64,000 nucleotides of DNA, from assembly GCA_016649875.1 (NCBI GenBank), contig JAENWW010000004.1, positions 44,873-108,872 on the forward strand, in the 5' to 3' direction. Position 1 is the stretch's first letter. Each line of letters begins with the position of its first letter. The notes beneath the pieces are model-generated. The model searched no databases and had not been told where the DNA came from. It was given only the letters and a program-made list of their open reading frames with translations. The position numbers and the translations under genes were made by a program. Shown here one piece after another: positions 26,496 to 35,554 of the stretch. This DNA comes from Coriobacteriia bacterium. Lineage in GTDB: Bacteria; Actinomycetota; Coriobacteriia; WRKU01; JAENWW01.

Positions 26496-27557
26496 ATGGG
26501 AAAATCACGTATCGTCACCGGATATCGACCGACAGGCAAGCTCCATCTCGGTCATTGGTTCGGCAATCTTCAAAACATGCTCAAGCTGCAAGATACCCAT
26601 GAGGCCTATTACTTCGTAGCCGATCTGCACGCTCTCACGAGTGACTGGCAGAATCCGGGTGATATCGCGCGTTATACCGAGGAGATGGTTCTCGACTGGT
26701 GCGCCGCCGGACTCGATCCTGGAAAATGCACCATCTATCGTCAAAGCGATATCCCCGAGGTCACCGAGCTCGATCTCTATTTCAACATGGTTCTTCCGAT
26801 GTCATGGCTCGAGCGCACTCCGAGCTACAAAGAACAGCGCGCTCAAATATCGGACAAGGATTTAGGCAATGTCGGATTTTTCCTCTATCCGTCTTTAATG
26901 GCGGCTGATATCGCCATCATGGCGGCCGCTGGCGTTCCCGTCGGTGAGGATCAACTGCCTCACCTCGAGTTGACGCGCGAAATTGTGCGTCGCTTCAACA
27001 ATACCTACGGCCGGTTGCTTATCGAGCCGCAAGCCGTCATCGCGCAGGTGGGCGCACGGGTGCCCGGAAGCGACGGGAGAAAAATGTCGAAGAGTTACCA
27101 TAACTCGATATATATTTCGGACTCTCCCGATGTCATACAAAAGACGGTCATGGGCTTTATGACCGATCCCGCGCGCAAGCTTAAGACCGACCCCGGTAAC
27201 CCCGACATTTGTCCGTTGCACCAAATTCATAAGCTCATCGCCGACGGTCGAGAAATCGCCGAGTGGGAGTCGTGTTGCAGGTGCGCCGAATGCGGTTGCG
27301 TCGCCCATAAACGCAAAATCGCCGAGGAACTTATCGCATATTTGGCTCCTTTTCAGGCTCGCCGTGCAGAACTTGCAAAGGACTCGAACTTCGCACGTGA
27401 GGTTCTTGCCGCCGGAGCGCACAAGGCCCGACCGGTCGCAAAGCATACGGTCAGTTCTGTGCGTGAGTTGATAGGGCTCGATCCGAAGACCGAGCTGACT
27501 GACGACATAAACCACGAGAAATCCGAACTCGGGGATACCGCACCTTCGTTTCTTTAA
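26496..27557 (+). CDS. trpS: Tryptophan-tRNA ligase
   Basis: Class I synthetase charging tRNA-Trp. 353 residues: HIGH-type signature HLGHWFGN near residue 17, and KMSKS as GRKMSKSYHN near 195. A cysteine-rich stretch CCRCAECGCVAHK near 265 is similar to the C-x-GC-x2-CK region of many bacterial enzymes. Start ATG follows GAAAGG at longer spacing. It stands between the M50 protease and scpA, a neighbourhood frequent in Gram-positives. Confidence 0.96.
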   Translation: MGKSRIVTGYRPTGKLHLGHWFGNLQNMLKLQDTHEAYYFVADLHALTSDWQNPGDIARYTEEMVLDWCAAGLDPGKCTIYRQSDIPEVTELDLYFNMVLPMSWLERTPSYKEQRAQISDKDLGNVGFFLYPSLMAADIAIMAAAGVPVGEDQLPHLELTREIVRRFNNTYGRLLIEPQAVIAQVGARVPGSDGRKMSKSYHNSIYISDSPDVIQKTVMGFMTDPARKLKTDPGNPDICPLHQIHKLIADGREIAEWESCCRCAECGCVAHKRKIAEELIAYLAPFQARRAELAKDSNFAREVLAAGAHKARPVAKHTVSSVRELIGLDPKTELTDDINHEKSELGDTAPSFL

Positions 27558-27566
27558 GGAACCCGC

Positions 27567-28355
27567 GTGACTACTTATTCGGTAAAAACTGAAGTGTTCG
27601 AAGGTCCTTTCGACCTTTTGCTGCATCTCGTCTCGCGTCAGAAGCTCGATATCAATGCGATTTCATTGACGGAAATCGCCGATGAATATATCGGGCATAT
27701 CGAGCAAATGCGGGATCTCGACCTCGATGTGGCCAGTGAGTTTTTATTGCTCGCCGCCACGCTTCTCGAGATAAAAGCAGCTTCGATGTTTCCTAAAGGC
27801 GAATTGTATCTCGGTGACGAACTCGATGACTTACCGCCCGAAGAAATGCGTTCGATTCTCGTGGAGCGGCTCGTAATCTACAAACAGTTTAAAAACATCG
27901 CCATCGAATTCGGATCTCGTCTCGAGACGGAAGGGCGTATGCACGCACGACAAGCGGGGCTCGAGAGCGATTTCCTCGAGCTGATGCCCGATTATCTCGA
28001 GGGGCTCACGCTTCATTCGCTTGCTACCATATGTGCGGATTTGGAGTTCAAGAGGAATGTATTTCTCCTCGAAGCCGAACATGTCGCTCCTTTGCCGATA
28101 TCTCTCGAGGATCACGCCGAGTCGATTCGCGTTCGGTTGCATACTGCCGAAACTCTGCATTTTAGTGAGCTCATCGCGTCGGGTGCGGACGTGAAAATCG
28201 TCATTGTGACTTTTTTGGCGATTCTCGAACTTTACAAACGGGGCATATGCATGATCATCCAAACGAGCCCCTTCGGGGATATCGAGATAATACGAGTTGA
28301 CGACGACCAAACAAAGATGCTCGGCATCGAGGAGGATTTTGATGACTACAAGTAA
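27567..28355 (+). CDS. scpA: Segregation and condensation protein A
   Basis: Kleisin subunit that bridges the SMC dimer in bacterial condensin. The N-terminus VFEGPFDLLLHLVSRQKLDI is the family hallmark, followed by DLDVASEFLLLAATLLEIKA; the C-terminal winged helix ends with IVTFLAILELYKRG. 262 residues. GTG start nine bases after trpS, with AAGGAA upstream. Overlaps scpB by 14 bases, so the subunits are translated together. Confidence 0.95.
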   Translation: MTTYSVKTEVFEGPFDLLLHLVSRQKLDINAISLTEIADEYIGHIEQMRDLDLDVASEFLLLAATLLEIKAASMFPKGELYLGDELDDLPPEEMRSILVERLVIYKQFKNIAIEFGSRLETEGRMHARQAGLESDFLELMPDYLEGLTLHSLATICADLEFKRNVFLLEAEHVAPLPISLEDHAESIRVRLHTAETLHFSELIASGADVKIVIVTFLAILELYKRGICMIIQTSPFGDIEIIRVDDDQTKMLGIEEDFDDYK

Positions 28356-29007
28356 TATCAAAGGTGCTCTCGAGGCGCTGCTTTTCGTCAGCGATGAACC
28401 TGTCTCAGGTGTCCGTCTCGCAAAAGTTCTCGATGTTTCTGCGGGAGAGATTGATTCTGAACTTGCGAATCTCGCGCAAGAATATCGTGAGCAAAATCGC
28501 GGCTTTCAACTTCGCGAGGTTGCAGGTGGATGGAGGCTTTTCACTCACCCCGCTTTTCACGAGCTCATTGAGTCCTATGTTTTATCATGGGACACACGGC
28601 GGCTTTCGCAGGCCGCGCTTGAAGCGCTTGCCGTGATCGCCTACCATCAGCCGGTGACTCGTGCCGGCATCAACGCGATTCGCGGTGTCAACTCAGAGGG
28701 TGTCGTTTCCTCTCTCATCGAGAAAGGGCTCGTTCGCGAGACCGGTCGCGATCGGAACCAAGGCAATGCCATATTGTACGGAACTACGAGAACTTTTCTC
28801 GAAAAGTTCGGCATGAAAGATATCGGAGGCCTGCCTCCGCTCGAAGATTTTGCGCCCGACGATTCCACTAAGAGCGTCATAAAAAAGCGTCTCGGCGTCG
28901 AGTCCGATACCGCTACGGGCGATGAGGAAATCGATGAGAACATCGCAGACTCGTACGGACAAAAAGATGATTCGGACACCATGGACGACATCATAGAGGT
29001 CGACTGA
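28342..29007 (+). CDS. scpB: Segregation and condensation protein B
   Basis: Kite subunit of the SMC-ScpAB complex. 221 residues: two winged-helix domains, with the conserved EALLFVSDEPVS at the start and LEALAVIAYHQPVTRAGINAIRGV in the second domain. An acidic tail of about 45 residues is not conserved. The ATG follows GGAGG inside the end of scpA. Its stop overlaps the next start (TGATG). Confidence 0.95.
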   Translation: MTTSNIKGALEALLFVSDEPVSGVRLAKVLDVSAGEIDSELANLAQEYREQNRGFQLREVAGGWRLFTHPAFHELIESYVLSWDTRRLSQAALEALAVIAYHQPVTRAGINAIRGVNSEGVVSSLIEKGLVRETGRDRNQGNAILYGTTRTFLEKFGMKDIGGLPPLEDFAPDDSTKSVIKKRLGVESDTATGDEEIDENIADSYGQKDDSDTMDDIIEVD

Positions 29008-29750
29008 TGCTCTCCATGCGCCTTCAAAAGTTTTTGGCTCGAAGCGGAGTGGCTTCTCGGCGCGGTAGCGAGGACCTCATGACCGCAGGTCGCGTCAGCG
29101 TGAACGGGGAGACGGTGACCGAGCTGGGCTCAAAAATAGATCCCGACATCGATGTCATCTGTCTCGACGGCAAGAAAATCGAACTCGTCGACAACAGCAT
29201 TTATCTCATGCTGAATAAACCGACCGGAGTCGTGTCGACCATGATCGATCCTTACGAACGCCCGACGGTTTCAGACTACGTTCCGACAAAAGAATATCCC
29301 GGCTTATTCCCCGTGGGGAGACTCGATTTCGATACTACCGGTCTGTTGCTTTTTATGACCGACGGAGAACTCTCTCATCGACTCTTACACCCGAAATGGA
29401 AAGTCAACAAAGCCTATCGTGCCACCGTGGACGGGCAGTTCGCCGAAGAAGATGCCGATAAACTGCGAGAAGGGGTGACGCTTGATGATGGCCCGACCGC
29501 ACGCGCGCATGTCGAGATCATCGAAACCATGCGAACTTCGAGCGTCGTCGATATCACCATCAGCGAGGGAAGAAAGCGCCAAGTGAGAAGAATGTTCAGC
29601 TTTGTGCATCATTCCGCTCTCGCTTTGACACGCATGCGGTTCGCCGACATCGAACTGGGCAATTTGCCTCAAGGCCGATGGCGTTTATTGTCCGACGGCG
29701 AAGTCCGCCACCTCAAGGAGCTCGTTGGATACACGAAAGATTCGCTATAA
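29007..29750 (+). CDS. rluB: rRNA pseudouridine synthase (RsuA/RluB family)
   Basis: Isomerises a uridine in 23S (RluB type) rRNA. 247 residues: an N-terminal S4 RNA-binding domain (MRLQKFLARSGVASRRG), then the catalytic domain with the active-site aspartate in VGRLDFDTTGLLLF and the family motif EGRKRQVRRMF. The scpA-scpB-rluB order is conserved in Gram-positives, which favours the RluB name over RsuA. One-base overlap with scpB. Confidence 0.92.
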   Translation: MLSMRLQKFLARSGVASRRGSEDLMTAGRVSVNGETVTELGSKIDPDIDVICLDGKKIELVDNSIYLMLNKPTGVVSTMIDPYERPTVSDYVPTKEYPGLFPVGRLDFDTTGLLLFMTDGELSHRLLHPKWKVNKAYRATVDGQFAEEDADKLREGVTLDDGPTARAHVEIIETMRTSSVVDITISEGRKRQVRRMFSFVHHSALALTRMRFADIELGNLPQGRWRLLSDGEVRHLKELVGYTKDSL

Positions 29751-29848
29751 GAATACGATGGTTGAATTGCCCGGTGGTGCGATGTATACCTGTATCATTA
29801 CAGAAGTTGTCACGATTGGGTTATTCATACTATTTTGGGTGAAGGTAC

Positions 29849-30526
29849 ATGGGCTCTCTTTCAGATCAAAAAATCATATTCATCAGACATACTCAAACTC
29901 AGGCGAATGTCACCGGTGAACTCGTGGGGAGGAGCGATTCTCCCCTCACCGAGCTCGGATTCTCCCAGCTCGACGATATAGTGGCGAGTCTCGACGATGT
30001 CGAGATTTCTAAAATATTCACCAGTCCCGCCAAAAGAGCGAAAAAATTGGCGCGCGCCATCCAAAGAAAACATCCCGATACGCACTGTGTACTCGACGGT
30101 CGACTTCAAGAAATCGATTTCGGCCAAGCCGAGGGTTTGCGCTATAACGATCTTCCCATGCACGGTATCACTGTCGATTACGGTGCCTACAATAAGCCGG
30201 TGATCATGGGAGGGGAGTCTCGTGCCGAGGTCGATTTTCGCATGGTGGCTTTTCTCGAAGAGGTGAAAAAGTTCGCAGGAATCACCTGTGTGGTTTCCCA
30301 CGGTGGACCGATTCGAAGTGCCACGGCGACGTTGCTGGGACTACGCCCGACCGATTGTTGGGCTTTTCATATCGATAACGGTGCGATGATCGTTATCGAT
30401 ATCGTCGACGGACGTGGCGTTCTCGAAGAGATCAAACCATGCCGAACAGAGATTCAGCCGGATGCTCCGTCGGTTTCAAGCGGTGACGCAGCTCAGGATG
30501 ATTTCGAAGAAACCGAATCGGAGTGA
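29849..30526 (+). CDS. Histidine phosphatase superfamily protein
   Basis: Phosphoglycerate-mutase-like phosphatase (broad family PhoE/CobC). 225 residues: the nucleophile His is in FIRHTQTQAN near residue 13, with the second signature FTSPAKRAKKLARAI, acidic EIDFGQAEG, and the distal catalytic His in VVSHGGPIR. The last 50 residues are acidic and not conserved. GAAGG precedes the ATG at short spacing. It is separated from rluB by 98 bases and stands just before the pyr promoter. Substrate cannot be read from the sequence. Confidence 0.86.
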   Translation: MGSLSDQKIIFIRHTQTQANVTGELVGRSDSPLTELGFSQLDDIVASLDDVEISKIFTSPAKRAKKLARAIQRKHPDTHCVLDGRLQEIDFGQAEGLRYNDLPMHGITVDYGAYNKPVIMGGESRAEVDFRMVAFLEEVKKFAGITCVVSHGGPIRSATATLLGLRPTDCWAFHIDNGAMIVIDIVDGRGVLEEIKPCRTEIQPDAPSVSSGDAAQDDFEETESE

Positions 30527-30555
30527 TTGTCTCTGCCGTTTCCTCGTGTTATCAT
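30527..30555 (+). promoter_or_regulatory. Promoter of the pyr operon
   Basis: TTGTCT (30527-30532), 17-base spacer, TATCAT (30550-30555). Predicted start about 30562, immediately before the PyrR-binding hairpin. The same -10, TATCAT, is used at recA. Confidence 0.7.
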
Positions 30556-30561
30556 GGAGCA

Positions 30562-30660
30562 TACCTTTAACTTAGTCCTGTGAGACTGGTAAGGCACCAT
30601 ACTGAAGAGAAATGATGATGCCCCTATCTTAAGGACTAACTTAAGCTGGAGGCATTTTTA
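30562..30660 (+). promoter_or_regulatory. PyrR-responsive transcription attenuator
   Basis: The leader holds three competing structures. (a) A PyrR-binding hairpin: CCTT and AGTC (30564-30567, 30574-30577) pair with GACT and AAGG (30583-30586, 30591-30594), with the conserved AGTCCTGTGAGACTGGTAAGG. (b) A terminator: 30619-30633 pairs with 30640-30654 (inner CTTAAG/CTTAAG) followed by TTTTTATT. (c) An antiterminator: TAACTTAGTCCT (30568-30579) pairs at 11 of 12 positions with AGGACTAACTTA (30632-30643). UMP-bound PyrR should hold (a), freeing (b) and stopping transcription. Confidence 0.92.
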
Positions 30661-30678
30661 TTATTTACGGAGGTGCGT

Positions 30679-31227
30679 ATGACTGATCACGGTGTTAAGA
30701 CTGCCCTTCTCGATGAGGAATCGATTTCCCGCTCGCTTACTCGCATGGCCCATGAAATTCTCGAATCCAACAAAGGCGCTCAAAATTTGGCGGTTGTCGG
30801 GATCATCACTCGAGGTGATGTCCTCGCCCACAGACTCGCTGCGCTCATCGAATCGATTGAGGGTACGAAAGTTCCCGTCGGAACACTCGATATTTCGTTC
30901 TATCGCGATGATGTCAATGTTCGAATCGCGCCTCAAATACACAGAACCGATATTACATTTCCGGTAGACGGAAAAGCCATCGTTTTGATAGACGATGTGT
31001 TGTTTACGGGGCGTACCATTCGTTGTGCCCTCGATGCGATTATGGATTTCGGCAGACCGAAGGCCATAAAGCTTGCGGTTCTCGTCGATAGGGGACATCG
31101 AGAACTTCCCATACGTGCCGATTTCGTCGGAAAAAATATTCCTTCTTCGCAAAATGAAAAAATAAAAGTGTCCCTTAAACCCATCGACGACCATGACGGT
31201 GTCGATATTTTCGAAGTGGAGGGATAG
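30679..31227 (+). CDS. pyrR: Pyrimidine operon attenuator PyrR
   Basis: RNA-binding regulator with a phosphoribosyltransferase fold and weak uracil phosphoribosyltransferase activity; it senses UMP/UTP and PRPP and binds the leader at 30564-30594. 182 residues with the PRPP loop IVLIDDVLFTGRTIRCAL and the C-terminal VDRGHRELPIRADFVGKNIPS, both hallmarks. ATG 30679 follows CGGAGGT; a GTG six bases earlier is too close to that site. First gene of the operon, as expected for autoregulation. Confidence 0.96.
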   Translation: MTDHGVKTALLDEESISRSLTRMAHEILESNKGAQNLAVVGIITRGDVLAHRLAALIESIEGTKVPVGTLDISFYRDDVNVRIAPQIHRTDITFPVDGKAIVLIDDVLFTGRTIRCALDAIMDFGRPKAIKLAVLVDRGHRELPIRADFVGKNIPSSQNEKIKVSLKPIDDHDGVDIFEVEG

Positions 31228-31230
31228 ACG

Positions 31231-32172
31231 TTGAGCCCACTATCGAGCAAGCACCTTCTTGAAATAGAAGATTTCAATCATGATGATATCGAACTCGTTT
31301 TGGAAACGGCGAGAAGTTTCGCCGAAATCAACGAGCGTTCGATAAAGAAACTCCCGACTCTGCGAGGTCGGACGATAATCAATCTGTTTCTCGAGCCTTC
31401 GACACGGACCAGAACGAGTTTCGAAATTGCCTCGAAGCGTCTGTCGGCCGATGCGGTCAACATGGCAGGCTCATCTTCTTCGACGGTAAAGGGCGAGTCA
31501 CTCAAAGATACGGCGCAGACGCTGTCTGCCATGTCGTGCGATTTGGCGATTATTCGCCATAAGTTTTCCGGCGCACCGCGCATTCTCGCGGAAAACATGG
31601 ACTGTCATGTCATCAACGGCGGTGACGGTATCCACCAGCACCCGACGCAGACTCTCCTCGACTTGTTCACCATTCGAGAGCGCTTCGGCAGCATCAAAGG
31701 AAAGACCGTCGGTATCGTCGGCGATATCTTGCATTCGAGAGTCGCCGGCTCTCTTGCTCCCGCCCTTAACAGTCTCGGTGCTCGCGTGGTGTTCATCGCT
31801 CCGCCGACTATGCTTCCGGCAAGACCCGATATCCTCGGAGGAGAGGTCGTCTATTCGCTTGACGACATAGTATCCGAGCTCGATATAGTCTATTTGTTGC
31901 GAATTCAGGCCGAACGTGCCTCGAAAATCGGTGTTCCCTCGCTACGTGAGTACTCCAACCTCTATTGTATGGATGCTCGACGGGCGAAGAAGCTTTCGAA
32001 GAATGCACTCATCATGCATCCCGGCCCCATGAATCGAGGCGTCGAAATTTCATCGGATTTGGCCGATGATCCTCGCACCGCCGTGCTCGACCAAGTCACA
32101 TCGGGCGTGGCCGTACGTATGGCGATTATGTATCTGATGCTTGGAGGCGATTCAAATGGCGCTACTGCTTAA
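31231..32172 (+). CDS. pyrB: Aspartate carbamoyltransferase catalytic subunit
   Basis: Condenses carbamoyl phosphate with aspartate, the committed pyrimidine step. 313 residues: carbamoyl-phosphate loop EPSTRTRTSFE near residue 52, HPTQTLLDLFTI, and the C-terminal MHPGPMNRGVEI. TTG start three bases after pyrR. No pyrI regulatory subunit follows, so the enzyme is probably an unregulated trimer or a complex with the dihydroorotase encoded next door (inference). Confidence 0.96.
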   Translation: MSPLSSKHLLEIEDFNHDDIELVLETARSFAEINERSIKKLPTLRGRTIINLFLEPSTRTRTSFEIASKRLSADAVNMAGSSSSTVKGESLKDTAQTLSAMSCDLAIIRHKFSGAPRILAENMDCHVINGGDGIHQHPTQTLLDLFTIRERFGSIKGKTVGIVGDILHSRVAGSLAPALNSLGARVVFIAPPTMLPARPDILGGEVVYSLDDIVSELDIVYLLRIQAERASKIGVPSLREYSNLYCMDARRAKKLSKNALIMHPGPMNRGVEISSDLADDPRTAVLDQVTSGVAVRMAIMYLMLGGDSNGATA

Positions 32173-33448
32173 GGGCGGTCGGGTGATAGATCCGAAGGTC
32201 GATCTCGACGGGATTTACGATGTTGTCATTCGCGACGGTGTAATTCAAGAGATCGGATCTGATCTCAGCATCCCGAAGGGTGTGACTTGCGATTGCACCG
32301 GCAGAATCATCCTTCCGGGATTGTTCGATATGCATACTCATTTGCGCGAACCCGGGTATGAATATAAAGAAGATATCGAATCGGGGACGAGAGCTGCGGT
32401 GAAGGGTGGATTCACCGGCATCGCGTGTATGCCGAATACGCACCCGGTCGCAGACAACTCTTCCGTCATAGATTTCATCAAGAAAAAAGCCGCACAATCC
32501 GCCCATTGTCGCGTGTATCCCATCGGGGCGATTACTAAAAATCTCGAAGGGGAAGACCTCACGGAAATGGCTGACATGCTTTCCGCCGGAGCCGTCGCGT
32601 TCAGCGATGACGGCAAGGGAATTCAAAATGCTGGCGTGATGCGCCAAGCCATGGATTATGCGAAGATGTTTCCTGCAACGCTCATCGCGCACGAAGAAGA
32701 CAAATCTCTCGTCGGATCGGGCTGCGTCAACGAAGGGCCGATTTCGACGAAACTCGGTCTTCCCGGACAGCCGGGCATCAGCGAAACCATCGCAGCGCAA
32801 CGCGATATCGAACTCTGTGATTTGACCGGCTGTCGTCTCCATGTAGCCCATGTTTCTTCGTATCATACCGTGGATGCTTTGAGGGATGCGAAAAAGCGGG
32901 GTATTCCCGTCACGGCCGAAGTCACCCCGCACCACCTTCTTTTGACTGAGGATGACTTAAGCACCACTTATGATACGAATTTGAAAATGAACCCACCGCT
33001 TCGAAGCAAAGAGGATAGGGCGGCTCTCATCGAAGGTCTCCTCGACGGTACCATCGATTGCATAGCCTCCGATCATGCTCCCCATGCGCCCCACGAAAAG
33101 GAAAGGGAGTTCGAGCGAGCAGCTTATGGAACCACGGGACTCGAGACCTCGCTTTCTCTCATGCTGACGCATTTCGTCGCTAAAGGAATTTTCGGTTACG
33201 GTACCCTCGTCGAAAAAATGTCCGATGCGCCCAGGCGCGCTTTGGGCATCGATACGGTGACCATCGAGAAGGGTTCTTGCGCCGACTTGACGATTATCGA
33301 TCCGAACTATTCCTTTATAGTCGATACTGATGAGAGGGAATCGAAAGCGCGCAATTCGGCGTTTGTCGGTTGGGAACTCACCGGTAGGGCAAGCGATGTG
33401 TTGATCGCCGGATATTTCAAGATGCGTGACGGAGAGGTGGTCGAGTAA
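32156..33448 (+). CDS. pyrC: Dihydroorotase
   Basis: Closes carbamoyl aspartate to dihydroorotate. Amidohydrolase superfamily, class I type, 430 residues: zinc ligands in DMHTHLREPGYEYKED near residue 58, later histidines in HVSS and TPHHL, and the metal aspartate in SDHAPH. The start follows GGAGG inside pyrB, overlapping it by 17 bases; the stop overlaps the carA ATG by one. An intact active site means it is a working enzyme, not the inactive pyrC' form. Confidence 0.96.
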   Translation: MALLLKGGRVIDPKVDLDGIYDVVIRDGVIQEIGSDLSIPKGVTCDCTGRIILPGLFDMHTHLREPGYEYKEDIESGTRAAVKGGFTGIACMPNTHPVADNSSVIDFIKKKAAQSAHCRVYPIGAITKNLEGEDLTEMADMLSAGAVAFSDDGKGIQNAGVMRQAMDYAKMFPATLIAHEEDKSLVGSGCVNEGPISTKLGLPGQPGISETIAAQRDIELCDLTGCRLHVAHVSSYHTVDALRDAKKRGIPVTAEVTPHHLLLTEDDLSTTYDTNLKMNPPLRSKEDRAALIEGLLDGTIDCIASDHAPHAPHEKEREFERAAYGTTGLETSLSLMLTHFVAKGIFGYGTLVEKMSDAPRRALGIDTVTIEKGSCADLTIIDPNYSFIVDTDERESKARNSAFVGWELTGRASDVLIAGYFKMRDGEVVE

Positions 33449-34677
33449 TGCGGGAATTGCAACACGCATACCTTGCATTGGAAAATGGAATGGTATTTAC
33501 AGGCATGTCGTGCGGTGCGGAAGGCGAAACCACCGGCGAATTGTGCTTCAATACTTCGATGACGGGGTACCAGGAGATATTGACCGACCCGTCATATGCG
33601 GGACAAATCGTTACGATGACCATGCCTCAAATCGGTAATTACGGCACAAATCCTGAAGATGTCGAATCGCGCGGAATCTTCGCACGAGGCCTGGTCGTTC
33701 GTGAAATGTGCTTCGAGCCTTCGAATTGGCGCTCCACTTCAAGTCTTCCCCACTATCTCATCGATCACGGAATCGTGGCCATTCAAGGCCTCGACACCAG
33801 AGAAATCGTCTTGACGCTGCGAGAATCGGGCGCCATGAAAGCATGCCTTTCGACGATAGACTCGAATCACGATTCACTTGTCGCAAAGGCGAAAGCTGCG
33901 CCGGGGCTTGTCGGACGAGACTTGGTGAAAGAGGTCTGCTACGGAAAAATGTATACATTCGATGGATCCGTTCCCGATGATTTGCACTGTGTCGTCGAGG
34001 AGGAAAAAGCCGCTACACGGTATAACGTCGTGGCGTTCGACTCGGGGATAAAGTACAACATTTTGCGAAGTCTCGCTGCACTCGGATGCGCCGTCACTGT
34101 TGTTCCTCCCACGATGAGTTCTCAAGATGTTCTCGCCTTGAACCCGGATGGAATATTTTTATCGAACGGTCCCGGAGACCCGGACGCGGTCGATTATCTC
34201 TCCAACACCGTCAAAGAGCTTCTCGGAAAGAAGCCTATCTTCGGCATCTGTCTCGGGCATCAAATGCTCAGTTTGGCTGTCGGGGCATCTACGTTCAAGC
34301 TTAAATACGGTCACCGCGGCGGTAACCATCCCGTGAAAAATCTCGATACGGGTAAAGTCGAAATCACTTCGCAGAATCACGGTTTCTGTGTAGATTTCGC
34401 CTCCATTGGTTCGTTGCAAAGAAAGTTTTCACCGCTGGGACGAGACGCAAATGATCTGGCTTCTTGGTCGAGAGAATGTGTGTCGCCGGTTGTAATGAGC
34501 AAAGATTACGGTGAGGTGCGGTTGACGCACGTCAACTTGAACGATATGTCCGTCGAGGGTATCGATGTCCCCGGACAAAGAGCTTATTCGGTCCAATACC
34601 ACCCGGAGGCTTCGCCGGGTCCTCATGATGCCCACTATCTATTCAAAAAGTTCATCTCTCTGATGCAGGATGCTTGA
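33448..34677 (+). CDS. carA: Carbamoyl-phosphate synthase small (glutaminase) subunit
   Basis: Hydrolyses glutamine and passes ammonia to CarB. 409 residues, slightly longer than the common 360-390. An N-terminal CPSase small-chain domain (NTSMTGYQEILTDPSYAGQ, RDTRE-type helix) is followed by a class I glutamine amidotransferase domain with nucleophile Cys268 in GICLGHQ, the QNHGF motif and the His/Glu pair in YHPEASPGPHD. TAATG overlap with pyrC. carB is separated from it by an unrelated universal stress gene, an unusual break of this pair. Confidence 0.96.
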   Translation: MRELQHAYLALENGMVFTGMSCGAEGETTGELCFNTSMTGYQEILTDPSYAGQIVTMTMPQIGNYGTNPEDVESRGIFARGLVVREMCFEPSNWRSTSSLPHYLIDHGIVAIQGLDTREIVLTLRESGAMKACLSTIDSNHDSLVAKAKAAPGLVGRDLVKEVCYGKMYTFDGSVPDDLHCVVEEEKAATRYNVVAFDSGIKYNILRSLAALGCAVTVVPPTMSSQDVLALNPDGIFLSNGPGDPDAVDYLSNTVKELLGKKPIFGICLGHQMLSLAVGASTFKLKYGHRGGNHPVKNLDTGKVEITSQNHGFCVDFASIGSLQRKFSPLGRDANDLASWSRECVSPVVMSKDYGEVRLTHVNLNDMSVEGIDVPGQRAYSVQYHPEASPGPHDAHYLFKKFISLMQDA

Positions 34678-34703
34678 TCGACTATGGTGAGAGGAAGTAG
34701 ACC

Positions 34704-35549
34704 ATGAAACGTACCATGCTGATTCCGACTGATTTCGACGACTATGCACCGCGACTGATGCAATTTTGCGCCGGTACGCGCGAACGAGGTATCATTCGCT
34801 GTATCCTCGTCCACGTGTTCGACACGTCCGGTCTCGAGGGTCCCAACATCTCCCAGGCTATGTCTGATGTCCGAGCCAAGCTCAATATTCTTGCCGAACC
34901 GATTCGGGAAGCTGGAATCGAGACGGTCGTGCGAGTCATGACCGGCTCTCCGATTCATGAAATTCTTTCCGTGGTGCAAAATGAGAATGTCGATGTCATT
35001 GTCGTCGGAACTACCGCAAAATCAAAGTTCGGACGCCTGTTCACCGGTTCGCTTTCCGATGACATAGCCTTCGGGCAAAAGGCCCCGACGTTGATGCTCC
35101 GCGATGATTTGATCGAGAACTCCGACGATGTTGAGGAAAGCTCATTGGGCTGGTCGCGGAAACTGGTCGTTCCGGTGGATTATTCAGCTGCCTCGGCACG
35201 AGGAGTTTTGCAATGCACCCGTTTCGAGCCCAATGCCGTCGGTGAGGTCCGCCTCCTCCATGTGTTGACTGCCTGTCCGCGCAATCAGGAGATGTCCGCC
35301 TGTGTGGCGGAGCAGGAGTTTCGCCTTTCGGCGTTTTGCAGAATGCTTGAAGACGTCGGAATCAAAGCGACGCCTGTGGTTCGCGAAGGACAGGTCGTTG
35401 AGCAGATCATGGCCGAAGTCAAGGAATCAAAAGCAACCGGTATCGTCATGGGTTCCAACTCGCGTTCATTGATTTCCGAATTCATCATCGGTTCCACGAC
35501 ACAAGAAGTCGTAAGAACCGCTCCCGTCTATGTAATGGTGGTGCCATAA
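34704..35549 (+). CDS. Tandem universal stress protein
   Basis: Two UspA-fold domains in one chain of 281 residues: about 1-135 ([15 protein letters not shown], ending [23 protein letters not shown] and APTLML) and about 145-281 ([16 protein letters not shown], ending [22 protein letters not shown] and APVYVMVV). Both domains keep a G-x2-x9-G-S/T phosphate-binding pattern, so ATP binding is plausible. Ribosome site GAGGAAG. It lies inside the UMP operon between carA and carB with gaps of 26 and 5 bases, so it must be co-transcribed and answer to PyrR. A role in pyrimidine synthesis is unknown. Confidence 0.88.
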   Translation: MKRTMLIPTDFDDYAPRLMQFCAGTRERGIIRCILVHVFDTSGLEGPNISQAMSDVRAKLNILAEPIREAGIETVVRVMTGSPIHEILSVVQNENVDVIVVGTTAKSKFGRLFTGSLSDDIAFGQKAPTLMLRDDLIENSDDVEESSLGWSRKLVVPVDYSAASARGVLQCTRFEPNAVGEVRLLHVLTACPRNQEMSACVAEQEFRLSAFCRMLEDVGIKATPVVREGQVVEQIMAEVKESKATGIVMGSNSRSLISEFIIGSTTQEVVRTAPVYVMVVP

Positions 35550-35554
35550 ACAAG

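Noticed and set aside
29751..29848. Small open frame between the rluB-like gene and the histidine phosphatase
   Set aside because: It overlaps both genes in another frame, has no ribosome site and no recognisable sequence; the 98-base gap more likely holds a promoter that I could not define.
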